DNA of 44,061 bases, taken from Candidatus Poribacteria bacterium (lineage in GTDB: Bacteria > Poribacteria > WGA-4E > WGA-3G). Position 1 is the first letter of the stretch; each line of letters opens with the position of its first letter. This document shows, in pieces, positions 29,378 to 36,777 of this stretch. A program made the position numbers and the translations under genes. Under the pieces are notes generated by a model. The model saw only the letters and a program-made list of their open reading frames with translations. It was not told where the DNA came from and ran no database searches. The stretch spans positions 1 to 44,061 of the forward strand of contig JAGWBV010000017.1 in assembly GCA_021295715.1 (NCBI GenBank), written 5' to 3'.

Positions 29378-29914
29378 CTAATTGGATTCAGTGTCTTTCT
29401 CTAATTCTTGAAATTCTGGAGAGTTACGAATGTGGTCAAATGCAGGTTCGGTTTTCGCGGCGGAAAGTGCTGCCTTGTCCACGCGAATTGCCTCACGCAA
29501 CGAGGCAATTGAGAGACCTTTCTCTGCCCTATGTGAATAGGCAACAGCGAGGTTGTAATGTGCCTTCGCGAAGTCAGCATCTAACTGAGTGGCGCGCTCC
29601 CATGCTTGAATCGCTTTGTCGAGTTCCCCTAAATTTCCATAGACAACGCCTAATGTGAAAAATGGCATTACCCACCCGGGTTCATTTTCGATTGCCAAGC
29701 TGAGTTCCATGATGGCTTGTCCAAAGTCGCCATCGTTGGCATACGCCATGCCCCAATTATAGTGTGCGACGGCAACGGAGTTCGGTTCAGGTGCGTCTGT
29801 GCTTTGTGAATAAGGAATCGCTTTCGGACCGCATGCAGTGAAACAAAGCATCAAACCTGTAATTAACATTAACCCACTCAGGGGTAGTTTGTTCAGTCCA
29901 TATAGAAGAGCCAT
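29378..29914 (-). CDS. TPR-repeat lipoprotein
   Basis: A 178-residue lipoprotein. The signal peptide ends in C-F-T-A-C28, a lipobox-like site, and GGAGG lies just before ATG 29914. Residues about 48-150 hold three tetratricopeptide repeats (A-H-Y-N-W-G-M-A-Y-A-N-D-G-D-F-G-Q-A-I; P-F-F-T-L-G-V-V-Y-G-N-L-G-E-L-D-K-A-I; A-H-Y-N-L-A-V-A-Y-S-H-R-A-E-K-G), which form helical hairpins for protein contacts. The tail (150-178) resembles the P-A-F-D-H-I-R-N-S-P-E-F segment seen after bacterial TPR domains. It is probably an envelope scaffold protein; the partner is unknown. It is likely co-transcribed with the kinase 20 nt downstream. Confidence 0.85.
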   Translation of the reverse strand: MALLYGLNKLPLSGLMLITGLMLCFTACGPKAIPYSQSTDAPEPNSVAVAHYNWGMAYANDGDFGQAIMELSLAIENEPGWVMPFFTLGVVYGNLGELDKAIQAWERATQLDADFAKAHYNLAVAYSHRAEKGLSIASLREAIRVDKAALSAAKTEPAFDHIRNSPEFQELEKDTESN

Positions 29915-29963
29915 AATTTTCCTCCATCTTTCCGTTAAATTTTAGCAGAAGATAAGATTGGAA

Positions 29964-31421
29964 TCAAGGGGTCTCCGATTTTTCCACGTAGATGGCATAG
30001 ACTTTTGGGTCTTCTGGACGGATTCCGACGTAATTCAGCCTAATTCGGATTGGACCATGCCTCCCGTCAATCTGTTTCCCGTTTTTCCATGCCACCGTCT
30101 GATGAAAACCCGATGTGAGGGGGAGGCAGTCTTCTCTGGTATACCCTTCGATGGGTTGAAAACGCTCGTCTAAGATGTCGAGTGTAACCTGACTGTATTC
30201 CGATAAACCTTCGACATTCAGTGCCACCGTGCAAGACTGTCCTTCAAGGTCAATGGGTGCCGAAATTACGTGGTGAGGTTCATCTGTTTTTCGACGCATA
30301 TCTGCCGCTTGGAAATAGCCGAGCCGATCGCGTTTCCACGTTGCGATCCGGACACCGTTACTCAGTTGCTCTGGCCACGGGGCATACCAGAAAAGCGTTT
30401 CATCACCAACGTTCTCAAAGCCTTGTCCCTGCATAAGTGCGGCGTGTTTGAAATTCATCGGTGTTGGGAGATGCTCAAAATCGTCTTCTGCCGCTTCTAC
30501 CATCTGAAAATCTGGAATCGGTTCGCGATAATGCAGAGCGTCGTTGCTGACAACCAAACCGAGATCCATCGTCACGTGCCGACGATCGTTATTTTCCGGT
30601 CCGTGCCACTGCCCATAAAAACCGAGAATCACATTCCCACGATTCCAGAGTGCCGCACCGAGATGGACCTGTTCCCCTTGGTGTGCCCCGGACACTACAG
30701 ATCTTGGTGGGATATTGCCCCTCCTGAACCCTAAGCACGATGCCTCGATCCAATGTTCAAAATCGTAGGACGCATACATCACCATCTGCCGTGTGGGACC
30801 GATATGGCTTCCACCGTGCGCGCTCAGATAGTAGCATCCGTTGAATTTCGTAACACCGGACATCTCACAGGAGGGTGGATTCGGGTGCCGTTCCGCTTCG
30901 CGCCATTGAAGTCCGTCTTCACTGAACATGACTGCGAATTTTGGGGAATATTTCGAGGTCTCAATAATAGCTTTGAACCGACGTGTCGGATCGGGGTCGT
31001 CTGGCTCATAATACACCACACACGCCTGAATATGGTATTGTCCATCCTGTATATCGACGAGATTGTTTTGAGTGGAGCCGTTATATGCTACCAGTCCGAG
31101 TTCCGGTTTCTCCCAGTTGTATCCATCACGGCTTTTTGCGAAACACACCCTTTGGTGCCAACTTTCGTCGTCTCCGTGTCCGAGATACCACATATAGAGT
31201 TCGTCGCCGACGCGGTGAACAGACCCGTAGTAGATGACGCAGGCACTGTCTGGCGCGCCGGGCGGACCCGGAGACACCACAATTCGCGTCCGATCGACTC
31301 CAGCTCTATAAGGCACAAGTTGTAAACGGACACCGTGTTGAAACGGGATGCTGTAGTCGTCAAACGGAAACAGCACTATCTGATTTGTACTGACGTGTTC
31401 AGGGTTATTTTTGATAATCAT
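29964..31421 (-). CDS. Glycoside hydrolase family 43/32-like beta-propeller protein
   Basis: A 485-residue protein without a signal peptide that resembles the five-bladed propeller of GH32/GH43/GH130-type enzymes. Repeated W-x-aromatic and S-x-D-G/D-G-x-x-W blade motifs are visible: E-L-Y-M-W-Y-L-G-H-G, F-A-K-S-R-D-G-Y-N-W-E-K-P-E-L-G, F-A-V-M-F-S-E-D-G-L-Q-W-R-E and M-Y-A-S-Y-D-F-E-H-W. A C-terminal beta-sandwich (about 375-480: L-N-V-E-G-L-S-E, R-I-R-L-N-Y-V-G) would be an accessory domain. I cannot identify the catalytic acids reliably. The likely role is hydrolysis or binding of a glycan-derived oligosaccharide in the cytoplasm. No ribosome-binding site is clear before ATG 31421. Confidence 0.7.
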   Translation of the reverse strand: MIIKNNPEHVSTNQIVLFPFDDYSIPFQHGVRLQLVPYRAGVDRTRIVVSPGPPGAPDSACVIYYGSVHRVGDELYMWYLGHGDDESWHQRVCFAKSRDGYNWEKPELGLVAYNGSTQNNLVDIQDGQYHIQACVVYYEPDDPDPTRRFKAIIETSKYSPKFAVMFSEDGLQWREAERHPNPPSCEMSGVTKFNGCYYLSAHGGSHIGPTRQMVMYASYDFEHWIEASCLGFRRGNIPPRSVVSGAHQGEQVHLGAALWNRGNVILGFYGQWHGPENNDRRHVTMDLGLVVSNDALHYREPIPDFQMVEAAEDDFEHLPTPMNFKHAALMQGQGFENVGDETLFWYAPWPEQLSNGVRIATWKRDRLGYFQAADMRRKTDEPHHVISAPIDLEGQSCTVALNVEGLSEYSQVTLDILDERFQPIEGYTREDCLPLTSGFHQTVAWKNGKQIDGRHGPIRIRLNYVGIRPEDPKVYAIYVEKSETP

Positions 31422-31430
31422 GTTGTAGGT

Positions 31431-31462
31431 ATAGGTTATCAGATATTAGTTATCAGTAAAAA
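31431..31462. repeat. GTTATCAGATATTAGTTATC simple repeat patch
   Basis: A patch of GTTATCAG/TTAGTTATCAG words upstream of the propeller gene, of the same kind as the CAGC/GCTATCAG words found elsewhere. Confidence 0.35.
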
Positions 31463-31503
31463 AGGATTCCAAGACACTTTGAGCGTTTCATTTTTGCCAA
31501 AAA

Positions 31504-32760
31504 CTATTCCTTTGAGATCGCTGCGTAGATGAGAGGCTTAAGGGTTTGACTCAATTCGGAAAACGGGATATGCTGGGCAAGGGTGATTACCACCAATTCA
31601 TCTCGCGGTGAAATCCAGAATTCGGTGCTTGCACCGCCAATCCAGCCGTATTCACCGATTTGTGAAGCCGGTATCCAGTTGGTTTGCTTGACGCGAACCG
31701 AGACCCCTAATCCGAAACCGAGTCCAGCATAACGTTCATCCGGTTTTTTATCGAGCGGTATCAAATGTTCTGGTAAATGGTTGCGCGTCATCAATTCGAC
31801 AGATTCCGATGTCATCAACCGTTCGCCTTCAAGTACACCTTTGTCTGAGAGCATCAGACAAAAGCGAGCAAAATCAGTAGCGGTAGAGACCAAGCCGCCA
31901 CCGGCAGATAAGAATTTCGGTTTCTGTGTAAAACTGTTTTTGGATATATGACCCGTTCCACCCTCCGGGGCATCAATGGTTTGCAAACCTCCCTCCGGTT
32001 TTGGACCGGACATACTTGCGAAACGCTCTATTTTTTCCTTCGGCACATAAAAACCGGTATCATGCATACCTAACGGTTGAAAGATCCGTTCTGCTAAAAA
32101 CGCATCAAAAGGCTGACCGGAAGTTACTTCAATCAATCTTCCCAAAACATCTGCGGCGATGCTATAGTGCCATTTTGTTCCGGGTTGGTACAACAACGGA
32201 ATCCTACCAAGCCTCTCGACCATTTCTTGCAGATCGCATTCATGCAGGAGGTGTAGCCCCGCCTCGCGATAGCGTTTGTCGATCGGTGTTTGTCCTGCCA
32301 TGTATCGGGCAGCACCGGGCAGTCCGGCGGTGTGGCGCATCAGATCACAAACAGTCATGTCCCGATCCGCTTCAACCCATGTGAGTAATTCTCCATCTGT
32401 ATCCGCTCCTACTTTCAGTCCACCTAATTCTGGTAGGTAGACTGAAACTGGGGCATCCAAATGCAGTTTTCCTGCCTCACAGAGCATCATGACTGCAGCA
32501 GCGGCGATCGGCTTGGTCATTGAATAGATACGGAAGATGGTATCTCTTTGCATCGACTTATCCGCTTCAAGGTCCATCGTGCCGAATGCCTCGAAGTATG
32601 CGATTTTACCACGCCGTGCTACAACCGTGACCGCACCCGCGAGTCCCTTTTCGTCAATAAACTTTTGCGAAGTCGTAGAAATACATGCAAGCCGTTTTGC
32701 TGAAAGTTCGACCTCATGGGGTGCAGCGATAAGGTTGGGATTTAGTGTTCCGGTGTCCAT
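31504..32760 (-). CDS. Serine hydrolase, class C beta-lactamase / EstB-like family
   Basis: A 418-residue protein of the beta-lactamase-related esterase family. The nucleophile motif is S80-M-T-K83 and the second motif is Y199-S-I, as in EstB-like esterases rather than the Y-x-N of true AmpC enzymes; W-H-Y-S-I-A-A-D-V-L-G is characteristic. The C-terminal G-W-I-G-G-A-S-T-E-F-W holds the third strand. There is no signal peptide, so a cytoplasmic esterase or peptidase is more likely than a resistance enzyme. The start ATG 32760 follows AAGAAG. A candidate promoter lies at 32821-32849. Confidence 0.9.
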   Translation of the reverse strand: MDTGTLNPNLIAAPHEVELSAKRLACISTTSQKFIDEKGLAGAVTVVARRGKIAYFEAFGTMDLEADKSMQRDTIFRIYSMTKPIAAAAVMMLCEAGKLHLDAPVSVYLPELGGLKVGADTDGELLTWVEADRDMTVCDLMRHTAGLPGAARYMAGQTPIDKRYREAGLHLLHECDLQEMVERLGRIPLLYQPGTKWHYSIAADVLGRLIEVTSGQPFDAFLAERIFQPLGMHDTGFYVPKEKIERFASMSGPKPEGGLQTIDAPEGGTGHISKNSFTQKPKFLSAGGGLVSTATDFARFCLMLSDKGVLEGERLMTSESVELMTRNHLPEHLIPLDKKPDERYAGLGFGLGVSVRVKQTNWIPASQIGEYGWIGGASTEFWISPRDELVVITLAQHIPFSELSQTLKPLIYAAISKE

Positions 32761-32820
32761 GATGCGTTCTTCTTTTTGCGGAAAGTTTTGGTGCTAAGGA
32801 TTTACGAGTTTCTCCCGTTA

Positions 32821-32849
32821 AGGATACCACATCAGTGATAGAATGTCAC
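32821..32849 (-). promoter_or_regulatory. Candidate promoter of the serine hydrolase gene
   Basis: On the minus strand: GTGACA (32849-32844), 17-nt spacer ending in TGG, TATCCT (32826-32821), giving an extended -10 arrangement. Confidence 0.45.
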
Positions 32850-32876
32850 ATTTTTTGGGCACTATGCTTTGTTGGG

Positions 32877-34151
32877 TTACACAAGTGCGTTCAGGATCGG
32901 GAGCAAGGTACGTATAGTTGGGACATCTCGAAATGTGAAGCCGAACTGCGAGAAATATGTAGATGCTGCGAGTGCTTCCGCGATAAGTGGTTTTTTTTCC
33001 AACTCCTTTGAGACACCGAGGATAAGGGACACATCCGTCTGTTCAGCGAGGGTGTTAAGTCGCGCAATGAGGTGTCCTTGATGCCATGGATGAAATAATT
33101 CAATGACGGTTTCTACACCGCTTTTGTGAACGAGTTGATAGTCTGGAAAGCAGTAGAAGTCCCCCGGTAAAGGGATGAACTGACTTCCGGGACGGATCTG
33201 CCAGTCATCGGTTTTGTTACAGAGCATCGTCTGGAAGAGTTGGATATCTTCAGGGATATAGGCGAGGAACTGTCGTGAAATCGGTTTAACGCCACACGAT
33301 TCGTTGAGCGATAATCCATAACCCTGTTTATTTCGGAACTGGATCTCCGCTGTAAGTTCCCATTTGGGTTGATGCAGCACCGCAAGGAAAAAATTCGCCA
33401 AATTCATGCCGTACCGTTTTGTTTTATAAAAGAGATTGAGCGGTCCGTCCACCGTAATCTGATAGACTTCGTTGTTTTCGGTTTTCTCTTTCTGGATTGT
33501 GGAAAGGAGCTGGTTGAATCTGAGATACTTGAACAGTTGACGAAGTTCGGCTGTCAGGGAGTCAGCGAGTTTTAGCGTGAGACTGTTGCTGTGGAGAAGC
33601 AACCCTTGAACCTGTGCGGCGTTATAACGGTGGAGCAAATGTTCAGCAGAAAGCGTCTTGAATGCCAAAACGGGTTGGCAACTCGGTAGGTCTGCATAGA
33701 GTTTAGCAGTCAGATTCTCCACTTCTATCGGAGCGACCTCTGGTCGCGACTCTTCTGTCGTCCCTAACACTTTACATTCTCCTGCAAGCGCGCACGCGGC
33801 TTGTGCATAATCTGTGTAATTTTCAAACTGTTCTTGTGAAAGCAAGCGGCTCGTCTCCGTGAAGAATTTTTGTCGAAACGCAATGAGTTCTTCGTTGGGC
33901 GTAGTATCAAACTCTGTCCGATCTAACAGGAGTTTTTCAAATCCGCGTTTGATTATGAGCGGTCCCGCTGTGCTATCAATGATGTGCTTGCTGGTCTCTA
34001 AAAGCGTCGCGCGTGGCTTATCTGGTGATTCTTCAAAAACTGCGATCAATTGCTCAGCAATTGCCAATAATTTCGTATCGGTAGGCTTTATGAATTGTGG
34101 ATGAATTTGCCCGTTTTGAGTTTTGTAACGGAGTAGGTCTTTGGTGAGCAT
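32877..34151 (-). CDS. DUF790 family (Bax1-type) nuclease, partner of the XPB-like helicase
   Basis: A 424-residue DUF790 protein. Archaeal DUF790 members (Bax1) bind the XPB helicase and act as a structure-specific nuclease in a repair pair. The N-terminal L-L-R-Y-K-T-Q-N-G-Q-I-H-P-Q-F-I is typical of the family. The likely PD-(D/E)xK-type site is in the C-terminal third: C-F-P-D-Y-Q-L-V-H, about 10 residues, then T-V-I-E-L-F-H-P-W-H, where the final Lys of the core is replaced, as in Bax1. The gene lies 3 nt after the helicase stop. That stop (TAA) is itself part of the AAGG-N12-ATG start motif, so the two are tightly linked in expression. Confidence 0.88.
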   Translation of the reverse strand: MLTKDLLRYKTQNGQIHPQFIKPTDTKLLAIAEQLIAVFEESPDKPRATLLETSKHIIDSTAGPLIIKRGFEKLLLDRTEFDTTPNEELIAFRQKFFTETSRLLSQEQFENYTDYAQAACALAGECKVLGTTEESRPEVAPIEVENLTAKLYADLPSCQPVLAFKTLSAEHLLHRYNAAQVQGLLLHSNSLTLKLADSLTAELRQLFKYLRFNQLLSTIQKEKTENNEVYQITVDGPLNLFYKTKRYGMNLANFFLAVLHQPKWELTAEIQFRNKQGYGLSLNESCGVKPISRQFLAYIPEDIQLFQTMLCNKTDDWQIRPGSQFIPLPGDFYCFPDYQLVHKSGVETVIELFHPWHQGHLIARLNTLAEQTDVSLILGVSKELEKKPLIAEALAASTYFSQFGFTFRDVPTIRTLLPILNALV

Positions 34152-34167
34152 TTTTTAATTATACCTT
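34149..34167 (-). promoter_or_regulatory. Start-site motif overlapping the helicase stop codon
   Basis: The minus strand reads AAGGTATAATTAAAAAATG. The TAA two codons before the ATG is the stop of the upstream XPB-like helicase gene, so one short sequence carries the helicase's last codons, its stop, and the signal for the nuclease gene. Confidence 0.75.
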
Positions 34168-35546
34168 TTAGAAGGCTGGTAAGCGTGGTGTTGTCTGCGT
34201 CGCTTGTTAACAAAATGTTCGCTGGTCTGTTTGGAGATGAGTTCGTAAAGCACTGCCTGTTTGCCTTCCTGCTTGCGGAGGATGCGCCCTAATCGTTGAA
34301 CGTGTTCTCGAACGCTTCCACTTCCTGAGACGATGATGCCAACATTCGCTTCCGGGACATCTACACCTTCGTTTAGGACTTTTGAGGTGACGAGGATGGA
34401 ATAGGTGCCATCGCGAAACTTGTTCAAAAAATCATTCCGTTCCTTGGGTTTCGTCTGATGTGTTAGCACCGGTAGAAAGAAACGCGTGCCAAGTTGATAC
34501 GCCGTATGGTTGTCTTGTGTAAAAATGAGGATCCGATCGCCACTGTGCCTCTGAATGAGTTTCCAGACCCATTCCTGTTTTGTAGTTGAAGCAAAACTGA
34601 GTTGTTTTTGGGCGAGATACGCTTTAAAGACGGCACGTCCTTCCTCTGTTTGAGAGGTTTTCCAGAGAAAATGGTGCCAGCCGCGCGGGGACCCCATATT
34701 AATGCGCTCCTGTTTGAGGAAGTCTAAATAGGTGCGACGGGCTTCTTCGTACTGAACCCGCTCTGTGTCTTCCATGTCAACGGCTATGGTGACAACCCTA
34801 TACTCGGAGAGCGTTTTCCCAGAGAGTTCTTGTACCTTTATATCGTAACAGGGTTCGCCAACGAGCGCATAGAGTCGGCTTTCTTTCCCATCAACGCGTT
34901 CCGGTGTGGCTGTCAATCCCAATCGAAAAGGGGCAATGCTGCTGATTGCTGCATACTGATATTGATCGCTCGGTAGGTGGTGGCATTCGTCGAAAATGGC
35001 GAAGCCGAATCGATTTCCGTAATATGGTGCGTGCATGACAGCGGATTGATACGTCGTTACAGTGAGATCTTTCAGTTCGTGATAGCCACCCCCATAAAGT
35101 CCTACCTCTTGTCCGAAGTGTTCTTTCAACACGGAGCACCACTGGTGCATTAAGTCGATTGTTGGCACATGTACGAGTGTAGGACGCTGCGTGTCAGCGA
35201 TAAGCAGAATCGCGATAAAGGTTTTACCTGCACCGGTGGGGAGAGTCACTACGCCGCGTTTGCCGTTGGCGTGCCATGCGTCTATTGCCTCGGTCTGGTA
35301 AGGATAAGGGGACATTGATTTTTGATGTGTGAAGGGGCTGACTGTAAACTCTCGTGCTGTGTCCTGATACGCGATGTCGTGTGCGCGCAGTTGCGAAACG
35401 ATATGCCGGTAGCGGTAGGCGGGCGCACGGAAGGTGAGTGTGCGTTCGTCCCAGCGGATGTTTGGCAATCGTGTTTGGAGGACCTCTGGAACGTTCTGTA
35501 AGATGAGGGTGCCTTTGTCAAAGTCGATTTTGAGTGGCGAGGACAT
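34155..35546 (-). CDS. XPB/Rad25-like superfamily 2 DNA helicase
   Basis: A 463-residue superfamily 2 helicase close to archaeal XPB. Residues about 1-70 form a small damage-recognition-like domain. Walker A is T-G-A-G-K-T (104-109), motif II is D186-E-C-H189, motif III is L-T-A-T-P (near 218) and the C-terminal RecA domain ends with V-Q-R-L-G-R-I-L-R-K. After A-T-P-E-R-V-D-G-K the sequence resembles the RED-motif region. XPB unwinds DNA for repair; with the DUF790 gene next to it, this is the archaeal-type helicase-nuclease pair in a bacterium. ATG 35546 lies downstream of a promoter at 35600-35627. Confidence 0.9.
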   Translation of the reverse strand: MSSPLKIDFDKGTLILQNVPEVLQTRLPNIRWDERTLTFRAPAYRYRHIVSQLRAHDIAYQDTAREFTVSPFTHQKSMSPYPYQTEAIDAWHANGKRGVVTLPTGAGKTFIAILLIADTQRPTLVHVPTIDLMHQWCSVLKEHFGQEVGLYGGGYHELKDLTVTTYQSAVMHAPYYGNRFGFAIFDECHHLPSDQYQYAAISSIAPFRLGLTATPERVDGKESRLYALVGEPCYDIKVQELSGKTLSEYRVVTIAVDMEDTERVQYEEARRTYLDFLKQERINMGSPRGWHHFLWKTSQTEEGRAVFKAYLAQKQLSFASTTKQEWVWKLIQRHSGDRILIFTQDNHTAYQLGTRFFLPVLTHQTKPKERNDFLNKFRDGTYSILVTSKVLNEGVDVPEANVGIIVSGSGSVREHVQRLGRILRKQEGKQAVLYELISKQTSEHFVNKRRRQHHAYQPSKRYN

Positions 35547-35599
35547 AATGGTTTCTCAGTATTTTAACTTATAATTTTTCATTGGTTGCTAATGACTCT

Positions 35600-35627
35600 A
35601 TTATATTCAGATCCTATGGACATTCAA
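35600..35627 (-). promoter_or_regulatory. Promoter of the helicase-nuclease pair
   Basis: On the minus strand: TTGAAT (35627-35622), 16-nt spacer, TATAAT (35605-35600). The leader is about 45 nt. Confidence 0.6.
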
Positions 35628-35649
35628 GCGTTTTTTAGTAGAATAGGTC

Positions 35650-35678
35650 TTGATTTTCTGATACCACTGTGCTAAAAT
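35650..35678 (+). promoter_or_regulatory. Promoter of the D-2-hydroxyacid dehydrogenase gene
   Basis: TTGATT (35650-35655), 17-nt spacer ending in TGC, TAAAAT (35673-35678). The first 11 and last 9 bases are identical to the promoter at 39861-39889, although the genes are unrelated. Confidence 0.75.
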
Positions 35679-35720
35679 GGGCATATCTTAGACATAAAAT
35701 TTACAGAAAGGACAGAACCC

Positions 35721-36686
35721 GTGCCAAAGCTTATAATCATGCCACCACAGGACGCGGAATTACGCGAATGGGCTGAACGTCTCGAAAATGAATTGCCCGC
35801 GTACACTATCGTTTTACCGGAGACAGACGAGGCAGTGAACGAACACCTCCCCGATGCAGATGCTGTCTATGGGTGGGTGTCACCGGAACAATTACCCTTG
35901 GCGAAAAGCCTGCGATGGCTACAGAACCCTGCTGCAGGTCCTTTTCCAGGCTATTATTATCCAGCGTTGATCGAGCATCCCGTCGTCGCCTGTAACCCAC
36001 GTGGTATTTACAATGACCATATTGCGCAGCATATCATGATGTTTGTGCTTGCGCTTTCTCGTGGGCTACCTTATTATATGGATGCACAACATGAAGGTGT
36101 TTGGGAGAAAGATGCACGCAAAAGTGGATACATCGACCTCGCACAAGCGACGGCGTTAATCGTTGGGGTTGGCGGTATCGGGCATGAAACCGCGCGACTT
36201 TGCGATCAATTCCGGATGAAGGTGGTCGGTGTCGATCCGAGATGGGAATATGAAGTGCCTTTTGTAGAGAAGCACGAACCCGTGGAACTTGACGCACTCC
36301 TCCCGCTCGCCGATTTTGTGATAACCACAACCCCACATACACCTGAAACCGAGGGAATGTGGCACAAAGATCGCTTCGCGCGGATGAAACAGACGGCTTA
36401 CTTCATTAATATCGGACGCGGTAAGACGACGAAACTCGCCGACCTTGTTGAGGCACTTGAGCGGGAGATTATCGCCGGATGCGGCTTGGATGTATTTGAA
36501 ATTGAGCCTTTACCTGCTGAAAGTCCGTTGTGGCATCTGCCCAATGTGTTGATAACGCCACACATCGCTGTAAAAGACGCGGAGAACCTTCCAGCACGAC
36601 GGTTTGAAATTCTCTTGGAAAATGCACGTCGGTTCGCCGAGGGTGCACCGTTGCAGAACGTCGTTAATAAGGCGGCGTGGTATTAA
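35721..36686 (+). CDS. NAD-dependent D-2-hydroxyacid dehydrogenase
   Basis: A 321-residue D-isomer-specific 2-hydroxyacid dehydrogenase, reducing 2-keto acids or oxidising D-2-hydroxyacids. The GTG start at 35721 follows AGAAAGGA. The NAD-binding loop is G149-V-G-G-I-G154 with an acidic residue after the next strand (V-G-V-D-P-R). The catalytic set is visible: Arg in N-I-G-R-G-K, Glu in D-V-F-E-I-E-P-L and His in I-T-P-H-I-A. Length fits the family, close to glyoxylate/hydroxypyruvate reductase types. The substrate is not predictable. It is driven by its own promoter and is followed by a 70-nt gap with an abbreviated dispersed repeat before the PhyH-HEAT gene. Confidence 0.92.
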   Translation: MPKLIIMPPQDAELREWAERLENELPAYTIVLPETDEAVNEHLPDADAVYGWVSPEQLPLAKSLRWLQNPAAGPFPGYYYPALIEHPVVACNPRGIYNDHIAQHIMMFVLALSRGLPYYMDAQHEGVWEKDARKSGYIDLAQATALIVGVGGIGHETARLCDQFRMKVVGVDPRWEYEVPFVEKHEPVELDALLPLADFVITTTPHTPETEGMWHKDRFARMKQTAYFINIGRGKTTKLADLVEALEREIIAGCGLDVFEIEPLPAESPLWHLPNVLITPHIAVKDAENLPARRFEILLENARRFAEGAPLQNVVNKAAWY

Positions 36687-36742
36687 AAATTTTTATTTTT
36701 TGGGCATCTGACTGCGCTCCATTACGCGCAGGTTCTTGATAC

Positions 36743-36777
36743 GCAGCCCGTAACGAAGTGGAGGGCGGATATACGGG
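36743..36777 (+). repeat. Dispersed leader repeat, short form (copy C)
   Basis: GCAGCCCGTAACGAAGTGGA followed by GGGCGGATATACGG, the short form without the central palindrome. It is followed about 40 nt later by GACCGAACCGCAAGGAAAAA and TTAAAA, the usual leader end, but without an ATG at the expected place. Confidence 0.55.

Noticed and set aside
31504-32760. A beta-lactamase resistance gene
   Set aside because: No signal peptide and a Y-S-I second motif, as in EstB-like esterases, so no resistance role is claimed.
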